In this document: piece by piece, positions 49,701-62,883 of the stretch
Numbering within the stretch: position 1 is the stretch's first letter
Layout of the letters: each line of letters starts with the position of its first letter
Origin: Nemania diffusa
Taxonomy: Eukaryota; Ascomycota; Sordariomycetes; Xylariales; Xylariaceae
Reading direction: 5' to 3'
NCBI GenBank assembly: GCA_038501195.1
Contig: JBBPUQ010000010.1
Location: 823,501 to 887,500, forward strand
DNA length: 64,000 bases
Made by a program: the position numbers and the translations under genes
The notes under the pieces: model-generated
The model's input: the letters and a program-made list of their open reading frames with translations, nothing else
What the model was told of the DNA's origin: nothing
Database searches by the model: none

Positions 49701-51488
49701 ATATTAACAAAATTATTATAAATTTTAGTTAATTTTTTTATTTTTATTTTTATTTTTACTAAATATTAAAACAAAGCTTTTGTTTTATAGTTAATTTTTT
49801 TTAATATATTTATTATAATATATTTTTATTTATTAATAGTTTTAAATATATTATTAATATTTGCTAGTTTATTATTAGTTTTTAAGCTATATTTTTTAAA
49901 AGTAAATATTAAAAAATATATTTTAATATTAAAACTTTTTAAATATTTTATAGTATTTTTTATTACTAAGTTATTTAAAAATATAATTATAGCTTTAAAA
50001 AACTTAAAACAGCTTAATATTTGTTTAAAAGCTATATTTATAAACTTAATAGCTAAAAGAGTAATAATAGTTTGTTTTTTAATAATAATGTTTATATTAG
50101 TTTTTATAAATATATTGTTATTTTTTTTAAATGTTATAATTAAACTTAATAATATAAAAGTAATAATATTTATTATAAAAATATTACTTTTATTTAATAA
50201 ACTATATGTTTTTTTTTAGTTTTTAATTAAAATAAAAAGTTATTTGTTAAAAAAACAAATAAAAATTATAAATAATATTTTTAACTAATAATTTATTTAA
50301 TTTTTTAATTTATTATTAATTTAATAATTATATTAGCTATATATATAATAATTAATATTTAATATAATATATATTAATAATTTAATATTTAATTTAAATA
50401 TTTTAAACTATAGTAAAACTTTGCTATAGTTAAAAATATTAATAAAGTAAAATATAATTTTATTAATAATACCTGCTTTTATATTTTTTTTACTATTAAT
50501 TTTTAGTTTTTTTACTATTAATATAATATATTTTTTTTTTAATAATTTTAAAAATACAACAAAATTTTAAATAATAACTTTTAAATTATTTAGTATATTT
50601 ATTTTTTATATATATTTTTTTATAATAAACTTGTTTTTAGTTATTTTTTTACTATTGTTTTAAGTTATTAATACTTTTTAAAAATTATTATTTTTTATAA
50701 TATTTATAACTGTGTTTTTATAAATAGTTTTATATTTACTACTTAAAACAAATAAAACTTTGTTATTTTTTATTTTTAAATTTACTAATAAAAAATAATT
50801 ACAAAAGCTAAGTATTAATATATAAAAATAAATATATAAAAGTAGTATTTAAATAATTTTTAATGATTTTTTTTTATTTAAAAAAAACTTTATAACATTT
50901 TTTATTTTGTTTAATTTATTTTGAACTTTTAACTATTATTAATATTAATATAATAAAAAAATTTCATATATATATTAAATTAATATTTTAAAATTTATTT
51001 ATAAGTTTAAAATTTAATGTTGTTTTTAATGTTTAATAAATAAAAAATATCAAATATATAATACTATAAACATACAAATAGCTGTTTATAATAAATACTA
51101 TTAAAATCAAAAAAAAAAAAAAAATTATTTTACGAAATAAATTAATTAAAAAAATAAATATTATATATAGTTAAATTTTAGTTGAATTAATAGTTAAAAC
51201 ATTTATTATAATATATTTTAATATTTATAAAGTTTTATAATTAATTTGTTATTTAGTTAAAACTTTTAATATTGTTATAATAATAAATGTAAATAAAACA
51301 ATAGTTTATATATAAATTTTGTTTATATAGTTGATTTAAGTTCAGAATATTTATTATATAAAGAACTTTATTTTTTTATTATAAAAAAAAACAGAATTTA
51401 ATTTATTAATAAAACAATTAAAATAAAAAAAATGTTATTAAAGTTTGTTTAAAATATAATTATTATAAACTAAAACAAATTATTAACA

Positions 51489-52260
51489 CTTTTTAATTTA
51501 GCTAGTTAAAATTTAGTTATATATTTAATTTAATTTATTGTTTATTTTACAATTTGATATATTATATATTTATATATAAATTTTATATATATTTAATATT
51601 TTATTTTATTTTATGTTTTATTTTTATATTTTTTAAATATTAAGTATTAATTAAAATAAGTTTTTATTGCTTTTTAATTTAATTAGTTAAAAGTTGTTTA
51701 TATATTTAATTTATTTTATTATTTATTTCGTAATTTTATATATTATATATTTATATATAAATTTTATATATATTTAATATTTTATTATATTTTATGTTTT
51801 ATTTTTATATTTTTTAAACATTAAATATTAATTAAAATAAATTGTTATTACTTTTTAGTTTAACTAATTAAAAATTATTTATATATTTAATTTAACTTAT
51901 TGTTTATTTTGCAATTTTATATACTATATATTTATATATAAATTTTATATATATTTAATATTTTACTTTGTTTTATGTTTTATTTTTATATTTTTTAAAC
52001 ATTAAATATTAACTAAAACAAATTGTTACTACTTTTTAATTTAGCTAGCTAAAAATTGTTTGTATATTTAATTTATTTTACTATTTATTTTATAATTTTA
52101 TATATATTTAATATTTTATTTTATTTTATATTTTATTTTTATATTTTTTAAATATTAAATATTAACTAAAACAAGTTATTATTGCTTTTTAGTTTAATTA
52201 GCTAAAAGTTGTTTATATATTTAATTTATTTTGTTGTTTATTTTATAATTTTATATTTTA
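51489..52260. repeat. Tandem array, 181-bp period, about 4.4 copies
   Basis: The landmark CTTTTTA(A/G)TTTA recurs at 51489, 51670, 51851 and 52032 (exactly 181 bp apart) and again at 52185, where the preceding unit has lost 28 bp. Units contain a conserved TATATTTATATATAAATTTT core and vary mainly by C/T and G/A. Confidence 0.88.
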
Positions 52261-52639
52261 TTTATAATAAAACTAAATAAATTATTAGTTTATAATTAAA
52301 CAATTAATAATATAAACTAAATTTATTTGTTAAAATTTAATAATTAAAATATTATTTAAAATAAAAAATATATTATTAATAAAAAATTATATATTAATAT
52401 TATTATATAGTTTATTAATATAAAAATAATTATTATTAAATTATAAAATTTAACTAGTTTTATAATTTATACAATAGTTAAATTTATAGCTTAAATAATA
52501 TTACAACAATTTATATAATATATTTATATTAATATAATTTTAATAAATAAATTATTATATATAAAAATATAAAATAATAATTAATTTTTTGTTTAAATAA
52601 AAATAATATATATAAAACAAGCAATAATTTAATACATTA

Positions 52640-53035
52640 AATAAATTATTAACAAAAAACTAAATATATACTATTATAGTTAATAAGTTTATAATATATA
52701 TAAAAATTTAATATATTATTTAATAGCAAAAAGCTAAACAAATATTATTATTAAATTAACAAATTTATAATATATATAAAAATTAAATATATTATTTATT
52801 AACAAAAAGTTAAATAAACATTATTATTAAATTAATAAGTTTATAACATATATAAAGATTAAATATATTATTTATTAGCAAAAAATTAAACAAATATTAT
52901 TATTAAATTAACAAGTTTATAATATATATATAAATTAAATATATTATTTATTAATAAAAAGTTAAACATATATTATTATTGAATTAATAAGTTTATAATA
53001 TATATAAAAATTAAATAAATTATTTATTATTAAAA
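52640..53035. repeat. Tandem array, 76-bp period, about 5 copies
   Basis: The landmark AA(G/A)TTTATAA recurs at 52685, 52761, 52837, 52913 and 52989, each 76 bp apart. Each unit also has an ATATTATTTATT box and an (A/G)TTAAA(C/T)A box. Partial units occur at both edges. Confidence 0.85.
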
Positions 53036-54191
53036 AAATAAGTATAAAAATATTATATAAAATTAATAAATCGATATTATATATTAAAGTTTAATAAAAT
53101 ATTTAATATAAAATTTAATTTTTTTATAATTTTTTTAATTTTTAATTTATTAGTTTATTTTAATTTTATATTATTTTTAAAAATTACTTTTTATTTTAAA
53201 ATATATTAATATAGTTTTAAATATATTAATTAATATTATAATATTTTATATAATTAATATTATAGTTTTTAAAACAGCTAATATAACTTATATTATTAAT
53301 TAAATTAATATTATTTATAAGTTTATTTTAATTAATAAATAATAAATAATTAACTAATTTTATAATTAAACTTTAGTAGTGTTTTTTTTATAAAACAGCT
53401 TTTTTTAAATTAGTAATATATATATTTTAATTTTTTAAAATTTATATTATTTAAAACTAAATATATTTAATAGTTTATATTTTCAAAAATTTAATTAAAA
53501 AAATATATATTTTAAATAAATTAAAAAACAATATTAATTTAAATATTATAATATTTTTAATATTTATAAAAGTTCTAGCTTTATTTATAAATATAAAATT
53601 ATTTCTTTTTTTTATATGTTTAATTTTAAAAACTGCTTTTAATTATTTTAAACAAGCTAATATAATATTATTTATTAATAAATAAATAAAAAAAAACAAA
53701 AATATAAAAATTTTAAAAACTATTAAATAAACTATTATAAAAACAACTAAATAATTTTTATTATATTTTAATATATTATTTATTTAAAAAAATATTTAGT
53801 TTAATTTAATATTTTAAATTATATATAAACTTAATAAATAAAATTAAACTAATGTTTATTAAAAATAACTTTAAAAAATATATTATTATAAAATTTATTT
53901 ATTATTTTAAACTTTTTAGTTTTTTAAGCTTATTTAATTTATTATATTTTATATATATAATCGTTTTTATTATTAACTATTAAATTAAAATTTAAAACTA
54001 AAGTTTATTATATATTTAATGTTATAAATAATATTTAAGTTTATTATATTTACTATAAACTTTAAAAATTTGTAATAATTATTAAAAAAGTTTAAAAATA
54101 TATTTTCTGCTATATAATTGCTATAGTTTATTAAAGTATATAAAAAAATTATAGCAACTAAAAATATATTTATATATATTATTGCTTAAAA

Positions 54192-54260
54192 TATACTTTT
54201 AAAACATATATTATAAGTATAGAATTTACTTAATATAAGAATCATTAACTCTTTTTTACT
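54192..54260 (-). repeat. Right terminal inverted repeat
   Basis: The reverse complement begins AGTAAAAAAGAGTTAAT and matches 27063-27131 over 69 bp. The kinase coding sequence resumes directly beside it. Confidence 0.82.
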
Positions 54261-54743
54261 AACAAAGCACTGGTGCTGTCCGTCTGGGCTAGTAACGTCA
54301 AAAGAGTCAAGGAGCTCTCTGACAGCGCCACGGCCGCAATGGTTAGTAGTAGAAGTTGAAATGCGCTTGTATATGGCAAGCTCGTGATCCAGCTGCTTGC
54401 CCATGGACTCTGAGTTCACAAAAAGCTTCAGGGCGACATGCCGACGGCCCCTTTAACGCGTATTAGCATTATCATATTTCAAGCAAGACAGGATATCCTA
54501 CCCTAGGTCTCGCGCCAGCCAAACAGTCGAAGTTGTTCCAAATCCTAGCTTACCAACGATTTGATACCGATCTCTAAGAATCTCGCCGATGCGAACAGGG
54601 TAATAGCGCGACGCAACAAAGTCTGGATAGAGTTCCTCTTCTATCTTTTCTTCCAGCTGGATTTTCTTGAAGTTGGAGTTGGAAAAGTTGAGAGGTTTCC
54701 ATGCTTGGCCAAGCCAAGATAATCGTCGAAGAAGCAATGACAT
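54261..54743 (-). pseudogene. 5' half of split SRPK-like protein kinase gene
   Basis: Minus-strand exons 54743..54502 and 54450..54261, with an intron starting GTAGGA and ending AAAG. They encode the kinase N-lobe: EEELYPDFVASRYYPVRIGE, RYQIVGKLGFGTTSTVWLA (glycine-rich loop), RRHVALKLF (the VAIK-type Lys), and DSFDVTSPDGQHQCFV. The next expected residues in SRPK-type kinases, (V)HPPLWES, are found at 27,056 on the same strand, so both halves were one gene. Read into the insertion, the frame continues only about 25 codons. The start could also be an upstream in-frame Met at 54812, but the Met at 54743 gives the usual short N-terminus. It could still be transcribed from its own promoter, producing a truncated N-lobe without catalytic residues. 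Confidence 0.88.
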
Positions 54744-55637
54744 ATTTACTGACTGTAGATGAAAAAACGGGGGGCGGAATAAAGTTAGAGGTGTGAGGAC
54801 TTCTTCTGACAAAGTGAAAACGCGTTGTGTAGATTATTACCTACTGTTAGAAATACACCTTTAGAAAGAAAGACCAATAATTGACCGGTCACGCCAAATC
54901 TTTTAGCGCAGTGGTATTTACCTACCATCGTACCAGCTCGAGCATAACACCTCTTGCTCCGGCGGTGTACAGCGACTTCCTAGGAAGTCGCTAAATTTCG
55001 GTAACATCAAATCCGTTTTAGAATAAAACAGTGACTCTCGGTTTAATGCAATGCAATGCATTTACAGTAATAGTATAATACTTAGTAGAAGTTATAGAAG
55101 TTTGATCAGGTGAAATCCCCATTTCGATTCGGGATGGTAAAACCTATCTCAGAGGTACTCAGACGCTTACCAACAGGTTTATGCTAGTCCTACAGTGTGG
55201 AAAGTTTTTTTTATCCGTCTACCAACACTGTCTCGAATGGGCATCGAGGATCTCATGTTTTTTTAAAGCCTTAGAGGCATTCACTGGTATATCCTTTTTC
55301 TACTAGTACATGCAGATGAAGACCGCGAATCGGCCAGATTGTCACAATATTCCAGGGGTAAGTTGTAATTGCTAATTCAGCTTTAAGTAGCGTAGCGGGA
55401 GACGCCATGCGGCGTTGTTGCATGTAGTCCGCGACGCGTTGCCTTCATCAACCAACAACCCTTTTGCCCCTGCTAGATAAATCGAAACTTTCCTTGGTTA
55501 CTTATTAGTCGAATTTTCCTACTTATACTATTATTTCAATCGTACCCAGCCGAATACTATGGAAAAGGGTGCGATAGAGGTGTTAGAAAATAACCACTGT
55601 GCCAAAAGATGAACTTAATATTCCAATTTTTCTTGTA
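54744..55637. other. Intergenic stretch between divergent kinase and MFS remnants
   Basis: This gap has ordinary composition and would have been a shared promoter region. An ATG at 55559 opens a 17-codon frame that is not in phase with the MFS reading frame. The MFS frame itself is open from 55587, but its first ATG is at 55638. No other gene is visible. Confidence 0.45.
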
Positions 55638-56523
55638 ATGCCTCAAGACGCTTCCGGCCCTGGCACGCCATCCAATGTGCAGCCAACAAGCCCGGAGACC
55701 GAACCTCGAGACTCGGGTACCCGGGCACCAAAGTCGATAGCCTTTCGTTTGTCCATCCTCGCAATTGTCATTAATCTATTTCTTTACGCTCTGGATGCGA
55801 CCACATTGGCAGTGGCTGCCCCTGTAAGTCATCGTGGCTCTGAGCCCTCAATCACTTGTTATCCAAGCAAGAGGGCTCGTCGTAATTGCGATACTTATCA
55901 AAAATTTATCTAGGCGATTGCAGCTGACCTCGAAGGTACCTCATTAGAGTCATTTTGGGCTAGTATATTGTACCTTCTGGGCGTTGTCATCACCCAGCCT
56001 TTAGTGGGTCATTTTCTTCCCTTTCTAGTAACTTGAGAACTCCCGAAATGTCTCAGAGGTATATTTCGGGAGCATGTTTCGAGAGTTGTAGAACTACGCA
56101 AAAGGGTAATCACTGACTCCAGCGGTTATAGTACGCGGCGCTGTCAGACATATTCGGTCGCAAAGCCCCTCTCTATGTCGCCTATCTCTTCTTTCTGGCT
56201 GGCTCTCTTGCCTTTGCACTTGCGCCAAACATGGGAAGTGTCATTGCTGGCCGGCTTCTCCAAGGCCTAAGTGGTGGTGGTCTTGATGTTCTGAGCGAGA
56301 TTATCATTACCGACATGACTACCCTACAAGAAAGGCCGCTATACCTTGGCCTCGTCGCAATACCTACTGCTGTCAGCAGCGTGCTAGGTCCGACAGTGGG
56401 TGGACTCTTCAGTAGCCTCGTGACATAGCGATGGCTCGGCTGGATAAATATCCCTTTGCTGGCTATCTCTTCGACACTAGTAATGTTTTTTTTTCCAGCT
56501 TCGAGCACCTCCTCAGACTTCGC
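55638..56523 (+). pseudogene. 5' part of a broken DHA2-type MFS transporter gene
   Basis: Exons 55638..55823, 55914..56003 and 56132 onward, with introns starting GTAAGT and GTGGGT. They encode a polar N-tail, helix 1 (FRLSILAIVINLFLYALDATTL), AIAADLEGTSLESFWASILY, YAALSDIFGRKAPLYVAY (motif A), GRLLQGLSGGGLDVLSEIII, ERPLYLGLVAIPTAVSS and VLGPTVGGLFSSLVT. A TAG stop at 56426-56428 stands where this family has Trp (T-W-R-W-x-G-W-I-N), so TGG to TAG is inferred. Beyond the stop the frame continues (RWLGWINIPLL ... SSTSSDFA) until it meets an AT-rich insertion. The downstream piece resumes at 62,884. It is a dead copy, distinct from the MFS gene in the metabolite cluster. Confidence 0.85.
56511..56523. 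repeat. 13-bp direct repeat, left copy (candidate target duplication)
   Basis: CCTCAGACTTCGC, perfect match to 62884-62896, at the point where the MFS reading frame is interrupted. Confidence 0.6.
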
Positions 56524-59500
56524 ACCTTTTCTTGCATTTAATGTCCGTACGGTTGCTATTGTTAGCGCAGCATATACATCTTACACCAAAAACACTAATA
56601 CTAAACCCTTAGACCGCTAATTTATTAAAAATACTACATTAAAATCTCGTAAAAAAAATTTTTTTTTTTATAAAAAATAAAAATATAACAATAATAAAAG
56701 CATTTAATATATTTATAAAGCTGTATTTAGTTTTAATAATAAAAGCTTAATATATTTGTTTTTTTAAATAAACTATATTTTTAAATCTAAATTAAAATAA
56801 ATATAAAAAAAAAACTAACGTTTAGTTTTTGTTTTATTTAAATTTTGTTAAAAAAGCTGCTTTATAATATTACAGTTTAATAATAGTTACTATTAAAACT
56901 TAATTTAAAAAAAAAAGCAAATAAAACAATATATAAAAGCAAATATTTTATAACTTAATTATTACTTTAAACAAATTTATTAGTTACTACTTAAACAATT
57001 ATTAACGATTTTATTACTAATAAATAAAAAGTTTTATATAGTTTTTTTTTAACTATTTTAAAATAGAAAATTTTATTGTTATAAATAGTACTTTTTATAT
57101 ATTATATAAATTATTTAATATATAATTTATAAAAATTAACGTTTTAAGTATTACTAAAATAAACTTTAAAAAACTATTTAAATAAATAATTTAAACAAAT
57201 ATTACTAAATAAAATTATTTAAACAATAATAATAATAATAATTTTAATAATAAAATTAATATAAAAGTTTTATTAAATATAAAGTTTATTAAATTAATAT
57301 TAATAGTTAAAAAAAACTGCTATATTTTAATATAACTAAATATAATAATTTGTTTTAAAGCTAATATTAAATTAGCTATATTATATATAATAAAAAAAGT
57401 TATAATAATAATATTTATAAATATAAATTTAAAACTAATAAATATATTAAATTATATAAAAATAATAACAAAATAAATATTTTAATATATTAACTTTATT
57501 ATATAAAATAAACTAATAAAACTTTAATAAATTAAAAAATTAATATAAATATTATTTATAAAAAAAGCAGATTTATTAAAAAAATAGTATAATTATATAT
57601 TATTTTATATTTTTTTAAACATTTTAAATTAAATTAATAATAAAAACTAAATAGTTATTAAATAAATAATAACTAAAAAAATAAAAGTTTAAACAAAAAT
57701 ATAGCTAATTAACTATTAACAATTATAGTATAGTTTTATAATAACTAACAATATAATATTATAAATTATTTTTTTTTAAAAAAAAATATAACTATTTAAA
57801 ATTTTTAAAACTAATAGTTTAATTTAAACAATAAAAAAAAAATTAACTATTAAACAATATAATTTAAAGTATTAAAAATACTGTAACTTTTATAAATATA
57901 GCAAAATTACTTAATATATTAACTATAGCAGTTATAAAAATAAACATAAAAAAAAAAATATAAATTATTAATATATTGTATTAACTATTATAAGCTTTTT
58001 TTTATAAAATATAAAAAATATTTTATAATATTTAAAAAAATTTATAAAATAATTATTAAACTAAAAAAAAAAAAACTTTAAACAATTAAAAAAGCTAAAA
58101 TAAAATATTATATTAATACAAACTTAATAAAAAAAAAAACAATACAAAAGTTATTTTTAATATAAGTTATAATATATATAATAATAATATAAATAATATA
58201 TAAATAAACAATTAATAAAAATATTTTAAAAATAGCAGTATAAAATAATATTAACTAAAAAAGCTTAAACAATAATTTTAAAAATAATATAAATAATATT
58301 AAAATAATAATATAATAATAAAACAATATTAAAATAACAAAAGTTTAAAAAATTATTTAGTTAATAAAAATAAAAACTATAATTGTTACAGCTTTAGCTA
58401 ATAAATAGCAAAAACTATATAAAATAGTTTAAATTGTTAAAAACTGCTTTAATATATTACTACAAGTTTTAAATTTAAAAAATAAACAAGTTAATAAATA
58501 ATAAATTTTTAATAAAAAAATACTGCAGTATTAACTATATATATAATTAATATAAAAAAAAAAACAAAAAATAGTATAAATAAATATAAAAAAGTTGTTT
58601 AAATTAATAATTAAGTTTTTTAATATATATTAAAAAATAAAAATAAATATAATATATATTCAAAAATTATAAATTAAAACAAACATTTAAAAATAAAACT
58701 ATATAAAATATAATATTTATATATTAATAAATAATTAAAATAAAATAAATAAATAATTAAAAATAATAATTTATATATATAAAAAAACTTAGCTATAAAT
58801 ATAACAATGTTAGCTTTTATTAACAAAAAATATATTAAAAATAAATATTAATAAATATATAATATTAAATATATATTATAAATTTTATATAATAAAAATA
58901 ATAAATTATATAACTAATTTATTATTAATATTAAATTATATAGTTAAAAAAAACTAAAATATAAAAAATTTAATATTTAAATTAAAAACTAAAAATAAAA
59001 ATAAAAGCGCTAATTTTATTAAATAATTAATATATAACAAAATATTTTTTATAAATATTTTTAATATATTAATTTATTAAATAAAATATATAATAAATAT
59101 AATTTTTTTTAATATTTTTTTTATAAATATTATATTATTAAATAATAAACTATTTAAATTAAATTATTATATTTAAATAATTATATTATTAAAATAAAAT
59201 ATTTTAATTTTAAATAATTATAAACTATATTTAAAAATAAATAATAAATTAGTTTTTATAAATTATATAGCAAATAATATTATAAAATTATTTAAATTTA
59301 GTTTAAAAAAAGCTAATTAAATAAAATATTTAAATGTTTATATAAAATAATTTTTATATATTTTTGTAATAATAATAAAAGTAATAAATAAATTATTATA
59401 AAATAAAAACTATATTATATTTTAATAAATAAAAAAATATTAAAATGTTTTTAAATTATACTAAATTAAACAAAAAATAAAACTAAAACTTAAATTTAAA

Positions 59501-62500
59501 ATATAAAAGCAATAAAAATATATATAAAAATATAAAAAATATTTTTAAATAATTTAAAAAATTAAATATATATATTAAATAAAATAAATTAATAAAATTA
59601 AACCAAATTATTATTTATATAAATTTATAATATAAATAAAACTAAATATAAATTTTAAAGCTTTTTTGTTTTAAATTAATAATAAAATAATTAAAAATAA
59701 TTTAAATAAAGCAAATATATTGTGTTAAAAATTTTTTGAATATTTTTTAAATAAAAACAATTTAAATTATAATTTATTAAATAATTAAAAAAAATTAAAA
59801 ATAAAAATTTTTTAAATTATATTAGTTATAATAAAAAAAATTAAAAAAAATATAATTAATATAATAAATATATTATTAAATTTTAACTATATATTAATTT
59901 AATTGTTTTAAATTTATTAAAATATTATAAAAAGTTATATTAAAATATTTTTTAATAAATATTTACAAATAAAATATTTTTTATAAATTTAACAGTAAAT
60001 AAAAATAGCAATAATTTTTAAAATTAGTAAAAAAAACTAAATAATAGCTAAATTTTAATATTTTATAGTTTTATTTTTATATATAAATAAAAACTTAAAA
60101 AAGCTTTATATAAAATAAATAATATAAATTATACTATAGTATAAAATTTTAAACTTAAAATATAAAAAAGCTTTATTTAAATAATTAGTTATAAATTTAG
60201 TAATTTTATTTATATATAATATAAAACTAGCTTTAATAATAAAAAAAAAAGTTATAATAGTTATAATAAATATTTAAAAAACTTTTAATATATTATTTTA
60301 TAAATATTTATTTTAAAAACTATAGTAATAAAAATAGCTTTTAGTTTTAATATATATAATTAATTTTTTTTTATAAAAAAAGAAATATATATAAAACTTA
60401 AAACAGCTATTATAAAATATTACTTAATAAAATATAATATTTTATAAAAATTGCTATAGTTATTAATTTTATATATATTATATTTAATTAAACTATTTAA
60501 TATAAATTTAAAACTATAAATTAAATATATAAATAATATTAACTTATAATAAACTTTTTAATTATTAAATAAAAATATTTTTTTTAATTATATAAAATAT
60601 ATAAAATATTTTTATTTATAACAATATAAACAAAATTTTTTTTGTTTTAAAAAAATATAAAGCTTTATATATTATAAAGAATAAAAACAACTATAACTTA
60701 AAAATTATAATAAATAATAGCTTTTATATAAATTTAGTAATAAATATAAAAAATAGCAAAATTTTAGTTTTATAATAGTTAAAAATTTAGTTTAATAAAA
60801 AGTTGAAATTTTGTAAATATATTAAAAAGTAAATAAATAAAACTATAAAATTTATAAACTTTATAAAAAGTTTTATAAATATAAAATATAGTTTATTAAT
60901 ATAAATATTATATAAAGTTATAATTATATATGTTATATTTATAGCTTTATATAAATATAAAATATAATATAATAATAAAACTAAATTAGTAATAAATTAT
61001 ATTTAATTAAATAAAACAAATGTTAATATAAAACTAAAATATTATATAAATAAAATTAAATATATATTATTTATAGTAGTAAAAATAACTTTATTAATAT
61101 AAAAAACTATTTCAATTATAGCTATTTTTAAAAATGTAAAATTTTTAATAATACAAGTTATATTTAATAAAGCATTATATAAATTTATATATTAATTATA
61201 AATTGTAAATATAAATTATTTTTTAATAATATGTTTAAACTATTAAGTTATTAAAAAAAGTAAAAAAACAAATATTATAAAACATTTAAAAACTAAAATA
61301 TAAACAGCTATAGAACTAATTATAACAATTAAAAAGTTTAAATTAATAGTATTATAATATTTATTAAGCTTAAAAAATAACTTAATAAAAAAGCTTTTAA
61401 AAAAAAACATAGTAAAAAAAGTTAAATTTTAATTTAATATATTATTAAATAATAATATAATAATTTTTTTAAATAATTTATAATTAAAAAAAAAAATAAT
61501 AAATTATAAATATATTATTTATAAAAATAAAAAACTAATAGTAATTTATATAAATTAACTAAAATTAAAATTAATTAATTTTAATAATAAAGCAATAAAA
61601 ACTTAAAAAAAGTTTAAATAAATAATTAAAATAAAACTAATTTAATATTATATTTAAATATATATTAATAATATAAAAATAATTTAAAACTTATAAAATA
61701 ATATATTATTATTAATTTAATAAATTTATTTAAATTTTTAAAAAGTAATAAAAAAATATAATGTTAAAATTAAATAATATTTTAGTTATTATAAAATTAA
61801 AAATAATAAGTTTATAAATAAATTAATTAAAATAAATATAAAATTATATAAAATTAATAAAAACTATAATTTAATTATATATAAAATATAAACAAAAAAC
61901 TAAAAGTTAAAAAAATTTATTTAAAAAATATAATAAAATAAAATAGTTATAAAACTATTTAAGTAATATTAAAACTAAAAACTATAATATAATTTTATTT
62001 GTTTATAAAAATTAAAAATTTTATTTAAAGCTTTATTATATTATTTTTTAATAGTATATATAAACTATAGCAATTTTAAATAATATTATAAAAAGTTTAA
62101 ATATATAAATACAAAAATAAAATATATATATAATAAAACAATAAATTTAAAATATTTAATATATTATAAAAAATTAACTTAAATATAAAATAAATAGTTT
62201 TAGCTTAAAAATATACTAAAAGATTTAAAATATATAAATAGTACTAAAAAAGCAAATTATTTATAATATATTATAACTAGTTTAATTAACTTTTATATAT
62301 TTATAAAAATTATAAACTATTTTAAAATATATATATAATAAAAAATAAAACAATAATATAAATAGTTATAACTTATAATTTTATTATTATTTATTTTATT
62401 TTATAATTTATTAATTAAAAAAAGTTATAAAAAAAAAGAATATAAAAAAAAAAAAAAAAGCTATAAAAAAAATATAGTATAAAAAATAAAAAATATAGTA

Positions 62501-62883
62501 CAATTATATTTAATAGTTATAACTATATTTATAATTATTTTTTTTTTTATTTATAAATATAATATATTAAAAATATTATAAATTAAATTTATAAAAAATT
62601 ATATTTAAGTTTTATAAATTAACAATAATATAAAAAAGTGTTATTATATAATTAATTATATATAGCTAAATATTTATTTATATAAAAAAAAAAAAAAATA
62701 ATAAAAAGCTAAACTTTTAGTAAATCAACAGTAGTTAAAAGTTGCTAAATAAATAGTTTATTATAGTTGTAAGCGTAGATTTTAGCTTAATATGCTCTTA
62801 ATACCTTTTAGGAAGCTCTGGGGTTTTTGCTACGCAGAAGCCCCCCGGCGTCAAATATACTAACCAATTAACTAACTAACCAA
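56524..62883 (+). mobile_element. 6.4-kb AT-rich insertion, probable mutated non-LTR retrotransposon
   Basis: The insertion splits the MFS gene and is flanked by the 13-bp direct repeat. A long direct repeat of this length, no visible TIR or LTR pair, and a simple-repeat tail at the right end (TTAACTAACTAACCAA at about 62,868-62,883) fit a LINE inserted in plus orientation. The first roughly 80 bp and last roughly 120 bp have normal composition, including a GC-rich AGCCCCCCGGCG at about 62,838-62,849. The middle (about 56,605-62,760) is mutated to nearly pure A+T with no readable frame. Reverse transcriptase cannot be shown from this sequence. Confidence 0.5.

Larger units (their letters stand above)
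46773..54191. other. Heavily mutated AT-rich DNA, right arm of insertion
   Basis: No gene or RNA was recognised. It contains two tandem arrays (181-bp and 76-bp periods) described separately. Composition is like the left arm; C is mostly preceded by A or G. Confidence 0.65.
27063..54260. mobile_element. 27.2-kb AT-rich composite insertion with 69-bp terminal inverted repeats
   Basis: The block lies exactly between two adjoining pieces of one kinase gene. Its ends, 27063-27131 (plus) and 54192-54260 (minus), are inverted copies that agree over 69 bp with about ten differences, all but one of them C/T or G/A. This is the architecture of a TIR DNA transposon, later enlarged by nested retroelements and mutated to near-pure A+T. 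No transposase frame survives, so the superfamily is unknown. Only a 2-bp AC could be a target duplication, which is not conclusive. The 13.3 kb outside the nested LTR pair could be one large element or several. Confidence 0.75.

Noticed and set aside
27063..62883. AT-rich blocks as nuclear copies of mitochondrial DNA or as a centromere core
   Set aside because: Inverted repeats, LTR pairs, target duplications and gene interruption explain the blocks as transposons. No mitochondrial genes or tRNAs can be read. A centromere role cannot be excluded from sequence but is not needed.
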